Shown in pieces: positions 26,415-35,659 of a stretch of DNA of 64,000 bases (its first letter is position 1; each line of letters starts with the position of its first letter). Below the pieces are notes generated by a model. It saw only the letters and a program-made list of their open reading frames with translations. It did no database searches and was not told the DNA's origin. The DNA is from JBDTNL01 sp039933785 (GTDB lineage Bacteria; Acidobacteriota; Thermoanaerobaculia; Multivoradales; JAGPDF01): NCBI GenBank assembly GCA_039933785.1, contig JBDTNL010000001.1, forward strand, positions 124,001-188,000, given 5' to 3'. Position numbers and translations under genes: made by a program.

Positions 26415-27170
26415 TCAGGCGCTCGTGCTCGGCGACCCCCCAGCCCAGGCGATCGCGCTCTCGAGCTCGTCGTAACCAAAGGCCTTCACCTCGGCCTTGA
26501 TGAAGTGCTCAGCGAGATGCGGGGCGAAGGTCGCGAGCTTCGTGTCGGCCGCGAGTGCGACCCGCTCGATCTTGCGATGGTGGCCGCGAACGAACCGCAG
26601 GTGGCCGAGCAAGCTGGGGAGGTTTTCCCAGCCGGGGAATTCGCGCGTGTGGATCACTAGCCCGCGGAGCTCGCCGTGCGCTTCGATCCAGGTGTCGGCC
26701 GTGAGTGCCAGGGCGTCGAAATCGTGCGCGCGGAGAGCGCGTTTTACCTCGACGACGATCACACCGGAATCGGGAAGGAGTCGGTGCGAGACCCCGGTGT
26801 CCTCGGGGAGTTGCTGCAGCCACGCGACCGCGGAATCGCGTTCCTTGTACGAGAACGTGCTCACCGGGCACGGCATCAGGAAGCCGGCGAGATGCACCGC
26901 TTCGCGTAGCCAGGCCACGTCGCTCACCACTGCGACGCCATCGAACAATTGCATGCTCCGCAACCCGACCTTGGCGTCCTCCCAGGCCGCAGACGGTGTG
27001 AACTTTTCAAAGTCAGGGCCGAATTGATACAAAAAGCGCAGGCGGCGGCCCGCCTGACGCGCTTCGTCCAGCATCGGCTCGACGACGCGTTCGTAGTCTT
27101 CTTTGGAGACGGTTCCGACGGCCTTGAGTCCTTCCACACCGGGGGGCAGGTCGGCCAATTTTTCGATCAT
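26415..27170 (-). CDS. Tandem SpoIIAA-like (STAS) protein
   Basis: A 251-aa cytoplasmic protein made of two copies of the SpoIIAA-like STAS domain. Copy one (about 1-120) includes MIEKLADLPPGVEGLKAVGT, LRFLYQFGPDFEKFT and VAVVSDVAWLREA. Copy two (about 130-250) includes HGELRGLVIHTREFPGWENL, HHRKIERVALAADTKLA and AEVKAFGYDELESAIAW. Single-domain members are about 120 aa. Function is unknown; lipid or protein binding is proposed for relatives. The ATG at 27170 matches the usual start; a GTG at 27194 is possible. It lies 37 bases after the iron permease-like gene. Confidence 0.75.
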   Translation of the reverse strand: MIEKLADLPPGVEGLKAVGTVSKEDYERVVEPMLDEARQAGRRLRFLYQFGPDFEKFTPSAAWEDAKVGLRSMQLFDGVAVVSDVAWLREAVHLAGFLMPCPVSTFSYKERDSAVAWLQQLPEDTGVSHRLLPDSGVIVVEVKRALRAHDFDALALTADTWIEAHGELRGLVIHTREFPGWENLPSLLGHLRFVRGHHRKIERVALAADTKLATFAPHLAEHFIKAEVKAFGYDELESAIAWAGGSPSTSA

Positions 27171-27207
27171 GTAAGTCTGTCTTTCACGATTCACGCCAGG
27201 TTCAGAC

Positions 27208-27618
27208 TCACGGCTCCGGCGTTCCGGTGTCCTCGCTTCCCGCGACCATCTCCTGGCGCGCCGTTGTCGCCAGCGCCTGGTATTTGGCGCGGAATTCGTC
27301 GAGCTTGTCTTCTTCGATCTCCTCGAGGTCCAGGAGGGCGTTGTGCGCCCCGTGGGTGGCTCGGATCAACTCATCCAGCTTCACCTGAATCGCCTCGGTG
27401 TCGCGGTTCTGGGTGTTCTGAATCAGGAACACCATCAAGAAGGTGATGATGGTCGTTCCCGTATTGATCACCAGTTGCCAGGTATCGCTGAAACCAAAGA
27501 TCGGTCCGCTCACGATCCAGACGACGATGATGAAGATCGCGAGCATGAAGACGCGCGGACGTCCACAGAAGCGGGAGGCCGCCTTTGCAAACCGGGTGTA
27601 CAACGAGGAACTTCGCAT
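27208..27618 (-). CDS. Low-affinity iron permease family protein
   Basis: A 136-aa membrane protein matching the low-affinity iron permease family: RPRVFMLAIFIIVVWIVSGP, DTWQLVINTGTTIITFLMVF and LIQNTQNRDTEAIQVKLDEL. Two membrane helices span about residues 23-42 and 52-68, with an acidic C-terminal tail (LEEIEEDKLDEFRAKY). Despite the family name, transport by the short bacterial form has little support, and its role is uncertain. It is the second gene after the diguanylate cyclase on the minus strand, 124 bases away. Confidence 0.85.
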   Translation of the reverse strand: MRSSSLYTRFAKAASRFCGRPRVFMLAIFIIVVWIVSGPIFGFSDTWQLVINTGTTIITFLMVFLIQNTQNRDTEAIQVKLDELIRATHGAHNALLDLEEIEEDKLDEFRAKYQALATTARQEMVAGSEDTGTPEP

Positions 27619-27742
27619 AGAGACGACCTCTTTCGTTTGCCGACGGGCCGGGCGGTCCCGTCACCCAGGACTCGCCCAGCACGGGCGTCAGATGGTAGGA
27701 ACACGTCGGCGAGAGGCTAGGGCGCGAGATCGCACGCCCGCA

Positions 27743-29383
27743 TCACCCGGAGAGCCAGTCGACATCTTCGACGCGGCCGCTCGAGGTGAACGCGCGCACG
27801 CGCGGCGAGCGCGCCAACGCGGCGAGGTCCTCGAGCAGCGGGCCGAGCTCGGCCGACGTGGCGTCGTCAGCGGCAATGAGGCCGACCGCGCGGTCGCGGC
27901 CGTTGCGCTTGGCGACATAAAGGCAGCGGTCGGCGAGCTTCACCACGGCCTCCCAACCGAGGTAGTCGGGCTCGGCACACAGGAACGGCATGAGCGCGAA
28001 GCCGATCGAGCAAGCGCAGGGAAGCAAGGTGCCGTTGCCGAGGTCGCAGGGGCGCGCCGCCACCGCCTCGCGGAGGCGCTTGACCAACAGGGGGATCTCG
28101 GCGCGATCGGTGTTGCGCGCGACGACCAGGAACTCCTCGCCGCCCCAGCGCACCACCGTGTCGGTATCGCGGATGGTGTCACGCAGCGCGGCGCTCACGT
28201 GCTGGAGCACGCGGTCGCCCGCGGCGTGGCCGTGCACGTCGTTCACCGACTTGAAGGCGTCGAGGTCGATCATCGCAAACAGCAGGTCGACGTTCTTGTG
28301 CAGGCGCTCCGGGCGCAGGCGCAGGTCGATGTGCAGTCGCTTCACTCGCGCCTCGTCTTCTGGCATCGCGGTATCGAGATAGCGGCGATTCTTGAGTCCG
28401 GTGAGGGTGTCGGTGAGGGTGAGGATCTGTAGCGCTTCGCCGGCCATTTCGAGCTCGCTGGTGCGCTCCTGGACCTGGCGGCGGAGCGCGCGGTTCCAGA
28501 GCAGCACGAGCAGGATCGCGATCGCGGCGAGGGCTCCGACGCCGATCGCCACCATCCACGGCGTGATCTGCCAGCCGAGCACGTGCAGGCTGATCCAGCG
28601 CCGCCGTAAGTCGAGCTTCTCTTCGTCCGTGAGGCTCGCGAGCGCTTTGTCGAGCGCCGAGCGCAGGAGAGGCAAGTCGCCGCGGATGCCCATCGCGAAC
28701 GGCGCCGGCAGCTCGGGAATCGGACCGGCGACGCGGATGCCCGTGAGATGGAGGCGCTCGATCGACCACGACGCCTGCCCGAGGTCGGCGAGGGCAGCGT
28801 CCACCTCACCGAGCGCCAACCGCTGCAGCCCGTCGTCAATGCCGTCGACTTCGACGAGCTGGACCTTCGGATGCGCCGCGCGCACCAGGCGCTCCGACAG
28901 GGCGTAGCCGCGCTCGATCGCGAGGCTGCGCGTGCCGAGCCCGTCGAGTGTGGCGGTCTTATCGCCGGTTCGCACCAGCAGCACGGTCGGCAAATCGAGA
29001 TAGGGCGCGGTGAAGAGGAACTCGCCCTGACGTTCGGGCAGGTCGGTGAGCGCGCTCACCATGTCGACCCGGTGATCGCGCACGTGGGCCAGCGCGTCGT
29101 CCCAGTCCGTGGTGATCACCGGCTCGAACCGCACGCCGAGCTTGCGTCCGAGCAGCGTCAGATAGTCGGGGCAGAGGCCCTTCACTTGCCCGGCGTCGTC
29201 GACCCACTCGACCGGCGCGTAGGCGCGGGCGGGCGCCCAGGTGACGACGGGATGCTCGGCGAGGAATCGTTTCTCCGCCGGGCTGAGCTCGATGCTCGGC
29301 CGGCGTGCGCACCCGGGCGCGAGCAGCAGTCCGAGGACGAGAGCGGCCGTGAACAGCCGGTAGGGGCACCGTGGGGCGGTCAT
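27743..29383 (-). CDS. Membrane diguanylate cyclase with periplasmic SBP_bac_3 sensor
   Basis: A 546-aa sensor enzyme expected to make cyclic di-GMP in response to a periplasmic ligand. The N-terminus has a lipobox-like signal (LLAPGC, Cys25). Residues ~35-255 are a type 3 solute-binding domain (WAPARAYAPVEWVDDAGQVK, DMVSALTDLPERQGEFLFT). One helix (WMVAIGVGALAAIAILLVLL) leads to a short coiled coil and a GGDEF domain with the intact signature RWGGEEFLVV. No EEK-type loss is seen, so it should be active. A signal-binding domain that is both lipoprotein-like and helix-anchored is slightly odd; the signal may simply be cleaved or act as an anchor. Ligand unknown. Confidence 0.88.
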   Translation of the reverse strand: MTAPRCPYRLFTAALVLGLLLAPGCARRPSIELSPAEKRFLAEHPVVTWAPARAYAPVEWVDDAGQVKGLCPDYLTLLGRKLGVRFEPVITTDWDDALAHVRDHRVDMVSALTDLPERQGEFLFTAPYLDLPTVLLVRTGDKTATLDGLGTRSLAIERGYALSERLVRAAHPKVQLVEVDGIDDGLQRLALGEVDAALADLGQASWSIERLHLTGIRVAGPIPELPAPFAMGIRGDLPLLRSALDKALASLTDEEKLDLRRRWISLHVLGWQITPWMVAIGVGALAAIAILLVLLWNRALRRQVQERTSELEMAGEALQILTLTDTLTGLKNRRYLDTAMPEDEARVKRLHIDLRLRPERLHKNVDLLFAMIDLDAFKSVNDVHGHAAGDRVLQHVSAALRDTIRDTDTVVRWGGEEFLVVARNTDRAEIPLLVKRLREAVAARPCDLGNGTLLPCACSIGFALMPFLCAEPDYLGWEAVVKLADRCLYVAKRNGRDRAVGLIAADDATSAELGPLLEDLAALARSPRVRAFTSSGRVEDVDWLSG

Positions 29384-29592
29384 GTCAGCCCTATTCTGCG
29401 CTTGTCGGGGCCGCAGCGGTGTTCGAGGCCATTCGGGATGAAGATCGCGGCGATGATGTCCACGATCGCAAGCAGGACCGGGATTGCTGCTCGGCCGGCG
29501 CGCCGATCTGCCTGCCGCAGTTTGGCAAAGGGCTCGGATAGGACTTGGTGCTGGCCCCGCGATCCGATCCGGTCCAGAATGCCGGCGACGGC

Positions 29593-29994
29593 ATGAAGAA
29601 AGACCCGCGACAGAACTCGGACCGCCTGATCTCCGGCAGGCTGCGCGTGAAGGCGGGCCGCGGCGCCGCGAAAAACTCGGTGGTGACCGTGGACGGCACC
29701 GTCTATGCCTGGAGCGTCCGGCACAGTTGGTTCGTGCACGGCACCGGCGCGCGCTCCAAGGCGTGGTCGATTTCGGTTTCGCTCCACCCGACGCGCACGC
29801 GCGAGCTCATCCTGGAATTCGCTTCGGGTGCCGAGAATGCGGCGAGTCCAAAAGGGGAGGCTGCCCTGCTGAGTGAGATCGAGATCGGGATTCGCTTGGC
29901 GCGCGAAGACGGGTGGGATCCCGAGTCGCGCGGCCGGGCCGTTCGCTTCACGCTGGGCGACCTCGCGGGTCCCGACGACGCGATCGAGCGCTAG
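29593..29994 (+). CDS. Hypothetical small protein
   Basis: Not recognised. The 133-aa basic protein has no signal or helix. Its segments VVTVDGTVYAWSVRHSWFVH, RELILEFASG, EIEIGIRLAREDGWDPESRG and RAVRFTLGDLA form a pattern seen in small conserved hypothetical proteins (a beta sheet followed by an AI..A...GW.P helix). The ATG at 29593 is the first start before this pattern. The 209-base gap to its left holds a minus-strand frame ending IPVLLAIVDIIAAIFIPNGL with a stop that overlaps the cyclase start in an ATGA pattern. That frame has no start of its own and may be a remnant. Confidence 0.6.
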   Translation: MKKDPRQNSDRLISGRLRVKAGRGAAKNSVVTVDGTVYAWSVRHSWFVHGTGARSKAWSISVSLHPTRTRELILEFASGAENAASPKGEAALLSEIEIGIRLAREDGWDPESRGRAVRFTLGDLAGPDDAIER

Positions 29995-30041
29995 TTGTGC
30001 TCTCGGACGCGACGACGCCCCCAAGTCACCGGACCGTGACG

Positions 30042-30731
30042 ATGCACGAACCCGAGCCGTTTCGGCCGCTCCGCGGGCTGGCTTTCTGGACCTGTATCGC
30101 GCTCGGTGTCGACCTCTTCCTGCTCGCCGGCAGGGGTCTCTCGGCGTGGGTGCAGAGCCGGGCGGCCTCGTTGGCGGAGTTCGAAGACGCGGCGACCAGC
30201 GAGGCCTTTGGTCGCGCGAGCCGCATGCTGCTGCGGTTTCAAGGGCTGTACTTCTTTGGCTTCGTTCTCTGCGCGGTGTTGTTCCTGTGCTGGTTCCATC
30301 GCGCCCACCGCAACTTGAGCTCGTTTCGCACGCCGCCATTCGAGTACACCGACGGTGCCGCGGTTTGGGGTTTCGTCGTTCCGATCGTGAGCCTGGTGTA
30401 TCCCTACTGGGTCATGCAGGAGGTTTGGAAAGGGAGCGATCCATCCGTGCCGCGCGATGAGCGGGCTCCCTTCGAGGTGCTGGCGAGTCGCTTGGCGAGG
30501 GTGTGGTGGGCGGGCTATGTGTCGAGTGGGGTGGTCGGTTGGGTGCGGAGGTTCCCGATCCAAGGCCCGGCCGGCCTCGCCAGGGTACGCACCCTGGCGT
30601 TTTCGACCATGGTCGAGAGCGCTCTGGGTGTGGTCGCGGGAGTGCTCTGCATAGCGCTCGTGCTGGCGATCACGAAGCGTCAGGAACTCTGTGCGGGATT
30701 GCCAGCGACGACTCGCCCGAGTTCGACCTAG
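30042..30731 (+). CDS. DUF4328 membrane protein
   Basis: A 229-aa inner-membrane protein with four hydrophobic segments: FWTCIALGVDLFLLAGRGL, GLYFFGFVLCAVLFLCWFHR, AAVWGFVVPIVSLVYPYWVM and ESALGVVAGVLCIALVLAI. The central FLCWFHRAHRNLSSF plus VPIVSLVYPYWVMQEVWKGS is the signature of DUF4328. Function unknown. The start at 30042 is the first ATG of the domain. A stem-loop follows immediately and overlaps both convergent stop codons. Confidence 0.75.
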   Translation: MHEPEPFRPLRGLAFWTCIALGVDLFLLAGRGLSAWVQSRAASLAEFEDAATSEAFGRASRMLLRFQGLYFFGFVLCAVLFLCWFHRAHRNLSSFRTPPFEYTDGAAVWGFVVPIVSLVYPYWVMQEVWKGSDPSVPRDERAPFEVLASRLARVWWAGYVSSGVVGWVRRFPIQGPAGLARVRTLAFSTMVESALGVVAGVLCIALVLAITKRQELCAGLPATTRPSST

Positions 30732-30758
30732 GCCGCATTGCTTCGAGTAGAGCGGCCT
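30730..30758. terminator. Stem-loop between convergent genes
   Basis: AGGCCGC (30730-30736) and GCGGCCT (30752-30758) form a perfect 7-bp stem around a 15-base loop, filling the whole space between two convergent stop codons. It is a bidirectional terminator candidate. Confidence 0.5.
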
Positions 30759-31330
30759 TACCGGGGACGACGTTGTACATCGCTGCCGTAGAGCGGATGC
30801 GTCCGGATCCTGCGGTGCAACCAGCGCAGCGCGAAGCCGAGGAGCACCGTGAAACCGGCGAGGAGCAAGGTGCCGGTGAGGCCGAGCGCGGGTGGCCCGA
30901 AATTGTCGCCGAGCCACGTGCCCGGGCCGCCAAACAGGTTCCGCGCCAGAAAACCGATGGTCGCGACCGCGCAAGCCATGAACACCAGCAGTGTCGTGGT
31001 CGCCGCCTTGAGGTCGAGTACCGCCGCCTCCATTTTCGGATCGTAGGCTCGGGGAGCCAGTCGTCCGAGGATCAGCCAGATCGCGCTCGACAGGGCGCTC
31101 AGCGTGAGGATGCGCTCGAGAAGGTTGCGGGCGGGCCGGACGCTCTCCTCGCCGAGGATGGATTGGAGCAAGCCGGTGAGCGGCGCGCCGAAATCCACAC
31201 CGAGGATCGAAAGCTTCCAGCAGGCCAGCAGCCCGAGGATCGACAGCCCCATGAGGATCACGGGAGGGATCTTGGAGCGGTGCCAAGGCTGGGAGCTCGC
31301 GGGCCCTCCGGGCTGATTGGGGATCGTCAT
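30758..31330 (-). CDS. Hypothetical four-helix membrane protein
   Basis: Not recognised. The 190-aa protein starts at MTIPNQPGG and has hydrophobic segments IPPVILMGLSILGLLACW, ILTLSALSSAIWLILG, AATTTLLVFMACAVATIGFL and GLTGTLLLAGFTVLLGFALR, with a basic C-terminal tail. The longer frame upstream reads into the next gene and has no ribosome site, so 31330 is chosen. It follows the choloylglycine-hydrolase-like gene on the same strand by 43 bases and may share its transcript. Confidence 0.6.
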   Translation of the reverse strand: MTIPNQPGGPASSQPWHRSKIPPVILMGLSILGLLACWKLSILGVDFGAPLTGLLQSILGEESVRPARNLLERILTLSALSSAIWLILGRLAPRAYDPKMEAAVLDLKAATTTLLVFMACAVATIGFLARNLFGGPGTWLGDNFGPPALGLTGTLLLAGFTVLLGFALRWLHRRIRTHPLYGSDVQRRPR

Positions 31331-31373
31331 CGACACCGGTCTCGATCCGGACGATAGCGCACAGTAGAAGCGC

Positions 31374-32429
31374 TCAACGCAACCTGCAGGTATCGCGGGC
31401 CGGGTGGCTGACGACCGACCGAATGTCCGACTCGGAGGCCCCGCGCGTGAGCGAGCACGAGGCGTAGCTGCCGCGGACCAGAGACTCGTTGGCGGCATCG
31501 GTGTAGGCCTGGAGCCGCGCCGAGACGTCGCCCGCCGGCCCGAGGTCGATGTCCACCAGGCGCACCGGGCCGCGGCAGGAGAGCTCCTGCGCGGCGAGCT
31601 TCAGCGTCCGAATCGCCGGGTTCCTGGCGGTGCGGAAGTGCACGATGCGGGCGGTCTGATCGTAGACGATGCTCCAACGGGTGGCCGGCTGAGCCACGTC
31701 GTCGAGGATGGCGAAGGCGCGGTCGACGGCCACTTGCCCGGCGAGTCCCTTGAGCTCGTTCACCTGAGTGGCGGTGCGGGCGAAGCGCGCTTCAGATTCG
31801 GCGCCTGGCGGGCGACTGGACTCGCCTTGCCCGTGCCAGTAGCGGACGGACTTGTCGTACGTAGAGTTGGTCAACGCGGCGACCGGCAGCGTCGAACCGC
31901 TATGCGACACCAGCCGGTGGTCTAGAAACTCGACCGTCGCCACGGCTCCCGAGCGGTCGCTGATCAGGTAGTGCAACGGCACACTGCCGGCGATACGCAC
32001 GCGGGCGTCGCTCTGCAGGACCTCCGACACGGTCGCGGCGGTGTCGAGCTGGTACTGGATCCACTCGAGAACCCCGAGCTCCGAACGCGCGTCCGCGGCG
32101 GGGTACTCGGTGCCCGAGAGCCACATCAGCTCGACCACCAGGCCCTTTTCGTTCATCCCGCCCATCGGGAAATCGCGGCCGAATTGATTGAAGGTGACGC
32201 TGCCGTACGCGGTAGTCCAGGTCGGGCCCTTCGCGGCGAGGCCGTGCTTCTCGAGGCCGCGGGTGTTGAGCATCAGATCGCCATTGCCGATCTCGAAGTC
32301 GTAGTTGCGCCCGAAGAGGACGCCGTCTTGGGTTGCGGAGCAGAAGGTGGTGCATGCCGAGGCCGGCTCCCCAGCGAGCGCGGCGCCGATGGCGAGGACA
32401 CAGAGCGAGGTTGCGGCGCGGTAGCCCAT
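31374..32429 (-). CDS. Secreted choloylglycine hydrolase / penicillin V acylase-like enzyme
   Basis: A 351-aa Ntn-hydrolase of the choloylglycine hydrolase family, cutting amide bonds of acyl substrates such as bile salts, penicillin V or acyl-homoserine lactones. The signal peptide ends at PASA and exposes CTTFC, giving the N-terminal Cys nucleophile seen in exported members. Other landmarks are GVLFGRNYDFE, FPMGGMNEKGLVVELMW and the YxxR-like region LTNSTYDKSVRYWHG. A bile environment is not implied, so an acyl-homoserine lactone or other amide is more likely. The start at 32429 begins the signal peptide; the longer frame is a shadow of the methyltransferase gene. Confidence 0.82.
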   Translation of the reverse strand: MGYRAATSLCVLAIGAALAGEPASACTTFCSATQDGVLFGRNYDFEIGNGDLMLNTRGLEKHGLAAKGPTWTTAYGSVTFNQFGRDFPMGGMNEKGLVVELMWLSGTEYPAADARSELGVLEWIQYQLDTAATVSEVLQSDARVRIAGSVPLHYLISDRSGAVATVEFLDHRLVSHSGSTLPVAALTNSTYDKSVRYWHGQGESSRPPGAESEARFARTATQVNELKGLAGQVAVDRAFAILDDVAQPATRWSIVYDQTARIVHFRTARNPAIRTLKLAAQELSCRGPVRLVDIDLGPAGDVSARLQAYTDAANESLVRGSYASCSLTRGASESDIRSVVSHPARDTCRLR

Positions 32430-32476
32430 ACCCGTGTATACGCTGTTTCGCGGGCCGCGTTTCGGTGGTTCGTCCC

Positions 32477-33358
32477 TCACTTCTTTCGCGCCGTCACCAG
32501 GTAGTACCCGAACCACTGGCGTCCGATCCCGATCAAGGGCGCCGCCAGACAGGCGAGGACGTGGCCCCAGCGCACGCCGCCGAGCTTGTGGCGGTGGACG
32601 AGGAGCTCGCCGACGAGGAACTTGAGGGTCACCCGCGGCACGTGCATCACGCTCGGGGCGATGCGCCACGAGATGTCTTCGGTGGCCAGAATCTCGAAGC
32701 CGTGCTGTTCCAGGCAAGCGCGGAACGCCTCGAGGTCGGCGAAGCGCTCGACCGCCCAGCTGCGATTCATGAAGTCGAGCAACGCCGCGTACCAGCGGGG
32801 GAGCCCGGCGCTGCGCTTCATGAAACCGTCGGCGACCACCAGCCGAGCGCCGGAAGCGAGGAGGCGGCCGGCCTCGGCCACGAAGGGCTCCTTGTCGGCG
32901 CCGCGCGCATGGCACGACGCCTCGATCGAGAACGCAGCGTCATAGCCGGCCGTGGGCAGGTCCAGACCCGTGTAGTCGCCGAGCGTCCACTCGACCGTGC
33001 CCCGCGTGACGATCCCCTCCGTCAAACGCCGAGCCATGTCGATCTGCCACTGGACGATGGTCACCGCGGTAACCGCGACGGCGCGGCCGCGGATGAGCGC
33101 GCGGGTCGGGGCACCGAGCCCGCATCCGAGGTCGAGCACCCGCATGCCGGGCCGGAGCTCGAGACGCTGGAAGACCTGCTCACTCATCTCCTCGAGCATG
33201 GGCTCGAGCGCGAACGGATTCATCCACGCCCGGAAGTAGCCGAAGTGCATGTTGAAGCTTCGGCTCCAGGCACGGTAGTCCATCCCCGTCTGGGTGTAGT
33301 ACGTCTCGAGGTCGACGGGACCGACGGGGGTTGCCGCCGGCGCTTCCGGTTCGGTCAT
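32477..33358 (-). CDS. SAM-dependent methyltransferase, sterol/tocopherol-type
   Basis: A 293-aa class I methyltransferase. Motif I is VLDLGCGLGAPTRALI, and an acidic residue typical of motif II is less clear. Post-motif segments EWTLGDYTGLDLP and EASCHARGADKEPFVAEAGR resemble the sterol C24 / gamma-tocopherol methyltransferase branch that acts on lipid or small ring substrates. YTQTGMDYRAWSRSFNMHFG at the N-terminus fits that branch. No signal peptide, so it is cytoplasmic. It follows the PLD-like gene by 13 bases, which suggests one operon, but the substrate is unknown. Confidence 0.8.
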   Translation of the reverse strand: MTEPEAPAATPVGPVDLETYYTQTGMDYRAWSRSFNMHFGYFRAWMNPFALEPMLEEMSEQVFQRLELRPGMRVLDLGCGLGAPTRALIRGRAVAVTAVTIVQWQIDMARRLTEGIVTRGTVEWTLGDYTGLDLPTAGYDAAFSIEASCHARGADKEPFVAEAGRLLASGARLVVADGFMKRSAGLPRWYAALLDFMNRSWAVERFADLEAFRACLEQHGFEILATEDISWRIAPSVMHVPRVTLKFLVGELLVHRHKLGGVRWGHVLACLAAPLIGIGRQWFGYYLVTARKK

Positions 33359-33371
33359 CGCCGGCGGGAAT

Positions 33372-35078
33372 CTACCTCACGAACAGCAACCTTTCCTGGT
33401 GCCGCATCGAACCGACCCGGAAATACTGCTTCCACCAAGTGTCCGCGTTTGCCTTGAGACGCAGCGGATCCGCCTTGGTGGCCTTGCTCATGGCGGCGCG
33501 GAAGGCGTAGTGGTCGACCAGGCGGATGGCCTCGACGGCGTAGGCGCTCACCACCTCGCGGTCGTAGATCGCCAGCAGGTTGTCGCCGTTCGCCTCTTCG
33601 CCGCCCTCGGCGAGATTCGAAGAACCGGTGAAGAGCACCGGATCGGAATCGTTGAAGTCGATGACCACGAACTTGTGGTGGATCTTGTGTGCCTTGCCGC
33701 CCGAGGTTTCTTTCGAGAACGGCTTGGGAACGAGCTTCTCGAGCGCGGCGGATTGAACCAGGATGCCGCCCTTCTGATCCGGCTTGAACACGGTGACGCC
33801 GCTCGACTTCGCCTCGTTGCCGACCGCGTCGCTCACCCCGTACGAGAAGATGTTGGGGTCGTTGTGTACCGTGCGCAGCTTCTCGAGTACGCCGCCCGAG
33901 CCCGAGAGCCCCATGATCGCGAAGAGCACCGAGCTGTCGGCCTTGTCGAGCTCCTTCTTTAGACGATCTAGGGAGTTGGTCGGCTTGGAATGCGGCGCGA
34001 AGTTGATGAATGTGCTCGGCAGATCGGTGGCCGCGAAGTGTTTCTCGCCCTTGGCGAATTTGGACGCCGCGAAGGTCGCGGCGCCGCTGCCGCCGCCCTG
34101 GAACACGAAGTCGAAGACGTCGCCGTAGAGCTTGGCGACATCTGGATCGTCGTAGATCAGCACGTTGTTGGCGTTGACGTAGATCCCGGTGACCGAGAAG
34201 TTGGTCGAGCCGGCGAGCACCTTCTTGGGCTCCCCGTTGACGCGCTTCACGAACACCTTGTCGTGGGCGTAGCGTCCGAAATGTCCGCGCTTCGCGTTCG
34301 CCGCCCCGGCGGACGCTTGCACCCGCTTGAATACTTCGGGCTCGAGGGCATCCGCGCCGGTGTGGAGCGCCGCGTTGTCGAGGAAGAGCCGCACGCGGGA
34401 CCCCAAGGCTTGAAGCGCCCGCACCACGTCCGGCTCGTCGAGGTCGTAGGCGAACACATCGACCGTGACCTTGGAGTCCTTCCTGCACTCTTCGAGGAAG
34501 GCGAAGATCATCCGTCGAGCGTGCGCTCCGAGCCAGGCGTAGCGGTCCTCGAACTTCTTGGTGTCATAGTCCAGCGTCTTCTTGCCGGCCGGCCGGATGG
34601 GCGCATTCTTGAAGCGGTCGGCGTAGGCCTGCGAGGAGAGGTAGCCGCGCGTGAACCCCATTTCCAGGCGCCCGCGCACAAACGGTCCGCCAGGGATCTC
34701 GACGGTGACCTTCTGATCGGCCGAAAGCTTCGAGCCGTCGGGTTTGGCGAAGCGCATCGCGGTCACTTCATAGCGATACGCGCCGGGTTTGAGATCGGGC
34801 GGAAAGTCTACCCACCAGAACTTCTGCAGGGGCGCCTTGTCGGTCGGGGTGAACCGGCGCTCGGCCGCGGTCGTCGAGGCGGTGAACTCATCGGTGAAGC
34901 TCAGCCGGTTGAACAGCGGTGCCCAGGCCTTGCCCGGCGTCTTGCGGCGCACCGCGAACCCGGCAAGGTCCGCAGTGCGCCCGTCCTCCAGATTGAACGC
35001 GAGCAGGAAACAGCCGTCGCCGCGATACACCTTCGCGGTGAGGCCGTCGTTGACGGCGATGGCGGAGAGGTTGGTCAC
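33372..35078 (-). CDS. Phospholipase D-like protein with two HKD motifs
   Basis: A 568-aa PLD-superfamily protein. Motif one is YAHDKVFVKRVNGEPKKVLA with LAGSTNFS, and motif two is IHHKFVVIDFNDSDPVLFTG with GSSNLAEGGEEANGDN. The HxK(x4)D pattern is exact in the second copy and altered in the first, where HDKVFVKR lacks the usual Asp. The N-terminal 190 residues form a separate beta-rich domain. There is no signal peptide. A strong AAAGGAGG sits just upstream of a GTG at 35078, so the longer frame was rejected. It probably hydrolyses phosphodiester bonds of lipids or nucleic acids. It is first in a run with the methyltransferase. Confidence 0.8.
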   Translation of the reverse strand: MTNLSAIAVNDGLTAKVYRGDGCFLLAFNLEDGRTADLAGFAVRRKTPGKAWAPLFNRLSFTDEFTASTTAAERRFTPTDKAPLQKFWWVDFPPDLKPGAYRYEVTAMRFAKPDGSKLSADQKVTVEIPGGPFVRGRLEMGFTRGYLSSQAYADRFKNAPIRPAGKKTLDYDTKKFEDRYAWLGAHARRMIFAFLEECRKDSKVTVDVFAYDLDEPDVVRALQALGSRVRLFLDNAALHTGADALEPEVFKRVQASAGAANAKRGHFGRYAHDKVFVKRVNGEPKKVLAGSTNFSVTGIYVNANNVLIYDDPDVAKLYGDVFDFVFQGGGSGAATFAASKFAKGEKHFAATDLPSTFINFAPHSKPTNSLDRLKKELDKADSSVLFAIMGLSGSGGVLEKLRTVHNDPNIFSYGVSDAVGNEAKSSGVTVFKPDQKGGILVQSAALEKLVPKPFSKETSGGKAHKIHHKFVVIDFNDSDPVLFTGSSNLAEGGEEANGDNLLAIYDREVVSAYAVEAIRLVDHYAFRAAMSKATKADPLRLKANADTWWKQYFRVGSMRHQERLLFVR

Positions 35079-35163
35079 GGGAGCCTCCTTTCGGGTGGGT
35101 TGCCTTACCCTATGGTAGCTGCCGCGCCCCTCCCCATCCGCACGCTTTTGGTGCAGGAAGGTT

Positions 35164-35580
35164 TCAGTGTGGTTTCGTCTGCGTGACGCTGAACCAGTTC
35201 CCGACACCGTCATTCATGATCGCTTCGGTGCCATAGAAGCGTTCCTCGGGAGCGCCCTTGAATTGCACACCCTTGGCCTTCAGCTCTTCATACGTGGCTT
35301 TGCAGTCGGGGGTCTCGAAGGCTCCGGCGCCGAGGACCCCCTTCTTCAGCAGCAGGCGCATCGCGGCCGCCGATTCGGAGTCGAGCATTGGGCCTTCCTT
35401 GGGCTCGAGCAGCGCAATCTCCAGGTCGGGTTGTTCCGGCGCCACCACGGTGAGCCAGCGGAAGCCGCCGTCCATCGTGTGGTCGGTGTGGACGGCGAAG
35501 CCGAGCTTCTTGACGTAGAAGTCCTTGGCGGCTTCCTGGCTGGTGACGAACAGCGTGACGTGCGACAGCTTGGTGATCAT
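35164..35580 (-). CDS. VOC (glyoxalase/bleomycin resistance) family protein
   Basis: A 138-aa single VOC-fold protein: MITKLSHVTLFVTSQEAAKD, FYVKKLGFAVHTDHTMDGGF, WLTVVAPEQPDLEIALLEP and the C-terminal FYGTEAIMNDGVGNWFSVTQ. Metal ligands His7 and the late Glu are plausible. The function is probably small-molecule binding or isomerisation, and exact activity cannot be told. It lies 79 bases downstream of an AraC-type regulator on the same strand, a common pairing in which the regulator and the VOC protein share a transcript. Confidence 0.88.
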   Translation of the reverse strand: MITKLSHVTLFVTSQEAAKDFYVKKLGFAVHTDHTMDGGFRWLTVVAPEQPDLEIALLEPKEGPMLDSESAAAMRLLLKKGVLGAGAFETPDCKATYEELKAKGVQFKGAPEERFYGTEAIMNDGVGNWFSVTQTKPH

Positions 35581-35659
35581 TCGAGGCCTCCTTTCAAGGC
35601 TGGGCGGAGAGTAGAGAGGCCAAGCGGCCCGCGCTTATCCGAAATTGCAGGTCGGGGGC

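Noticed and set aside
29380..29540. Minus-strand hydrophobic frame ending IPVLLAIVDIIAAIFIPNG
   Set aside because: The ATGA overlap with the cyclase start is suggestive, but the frame has no start codon outside the opposing gene and no family match, so it is only mentioned as a possible remnant.
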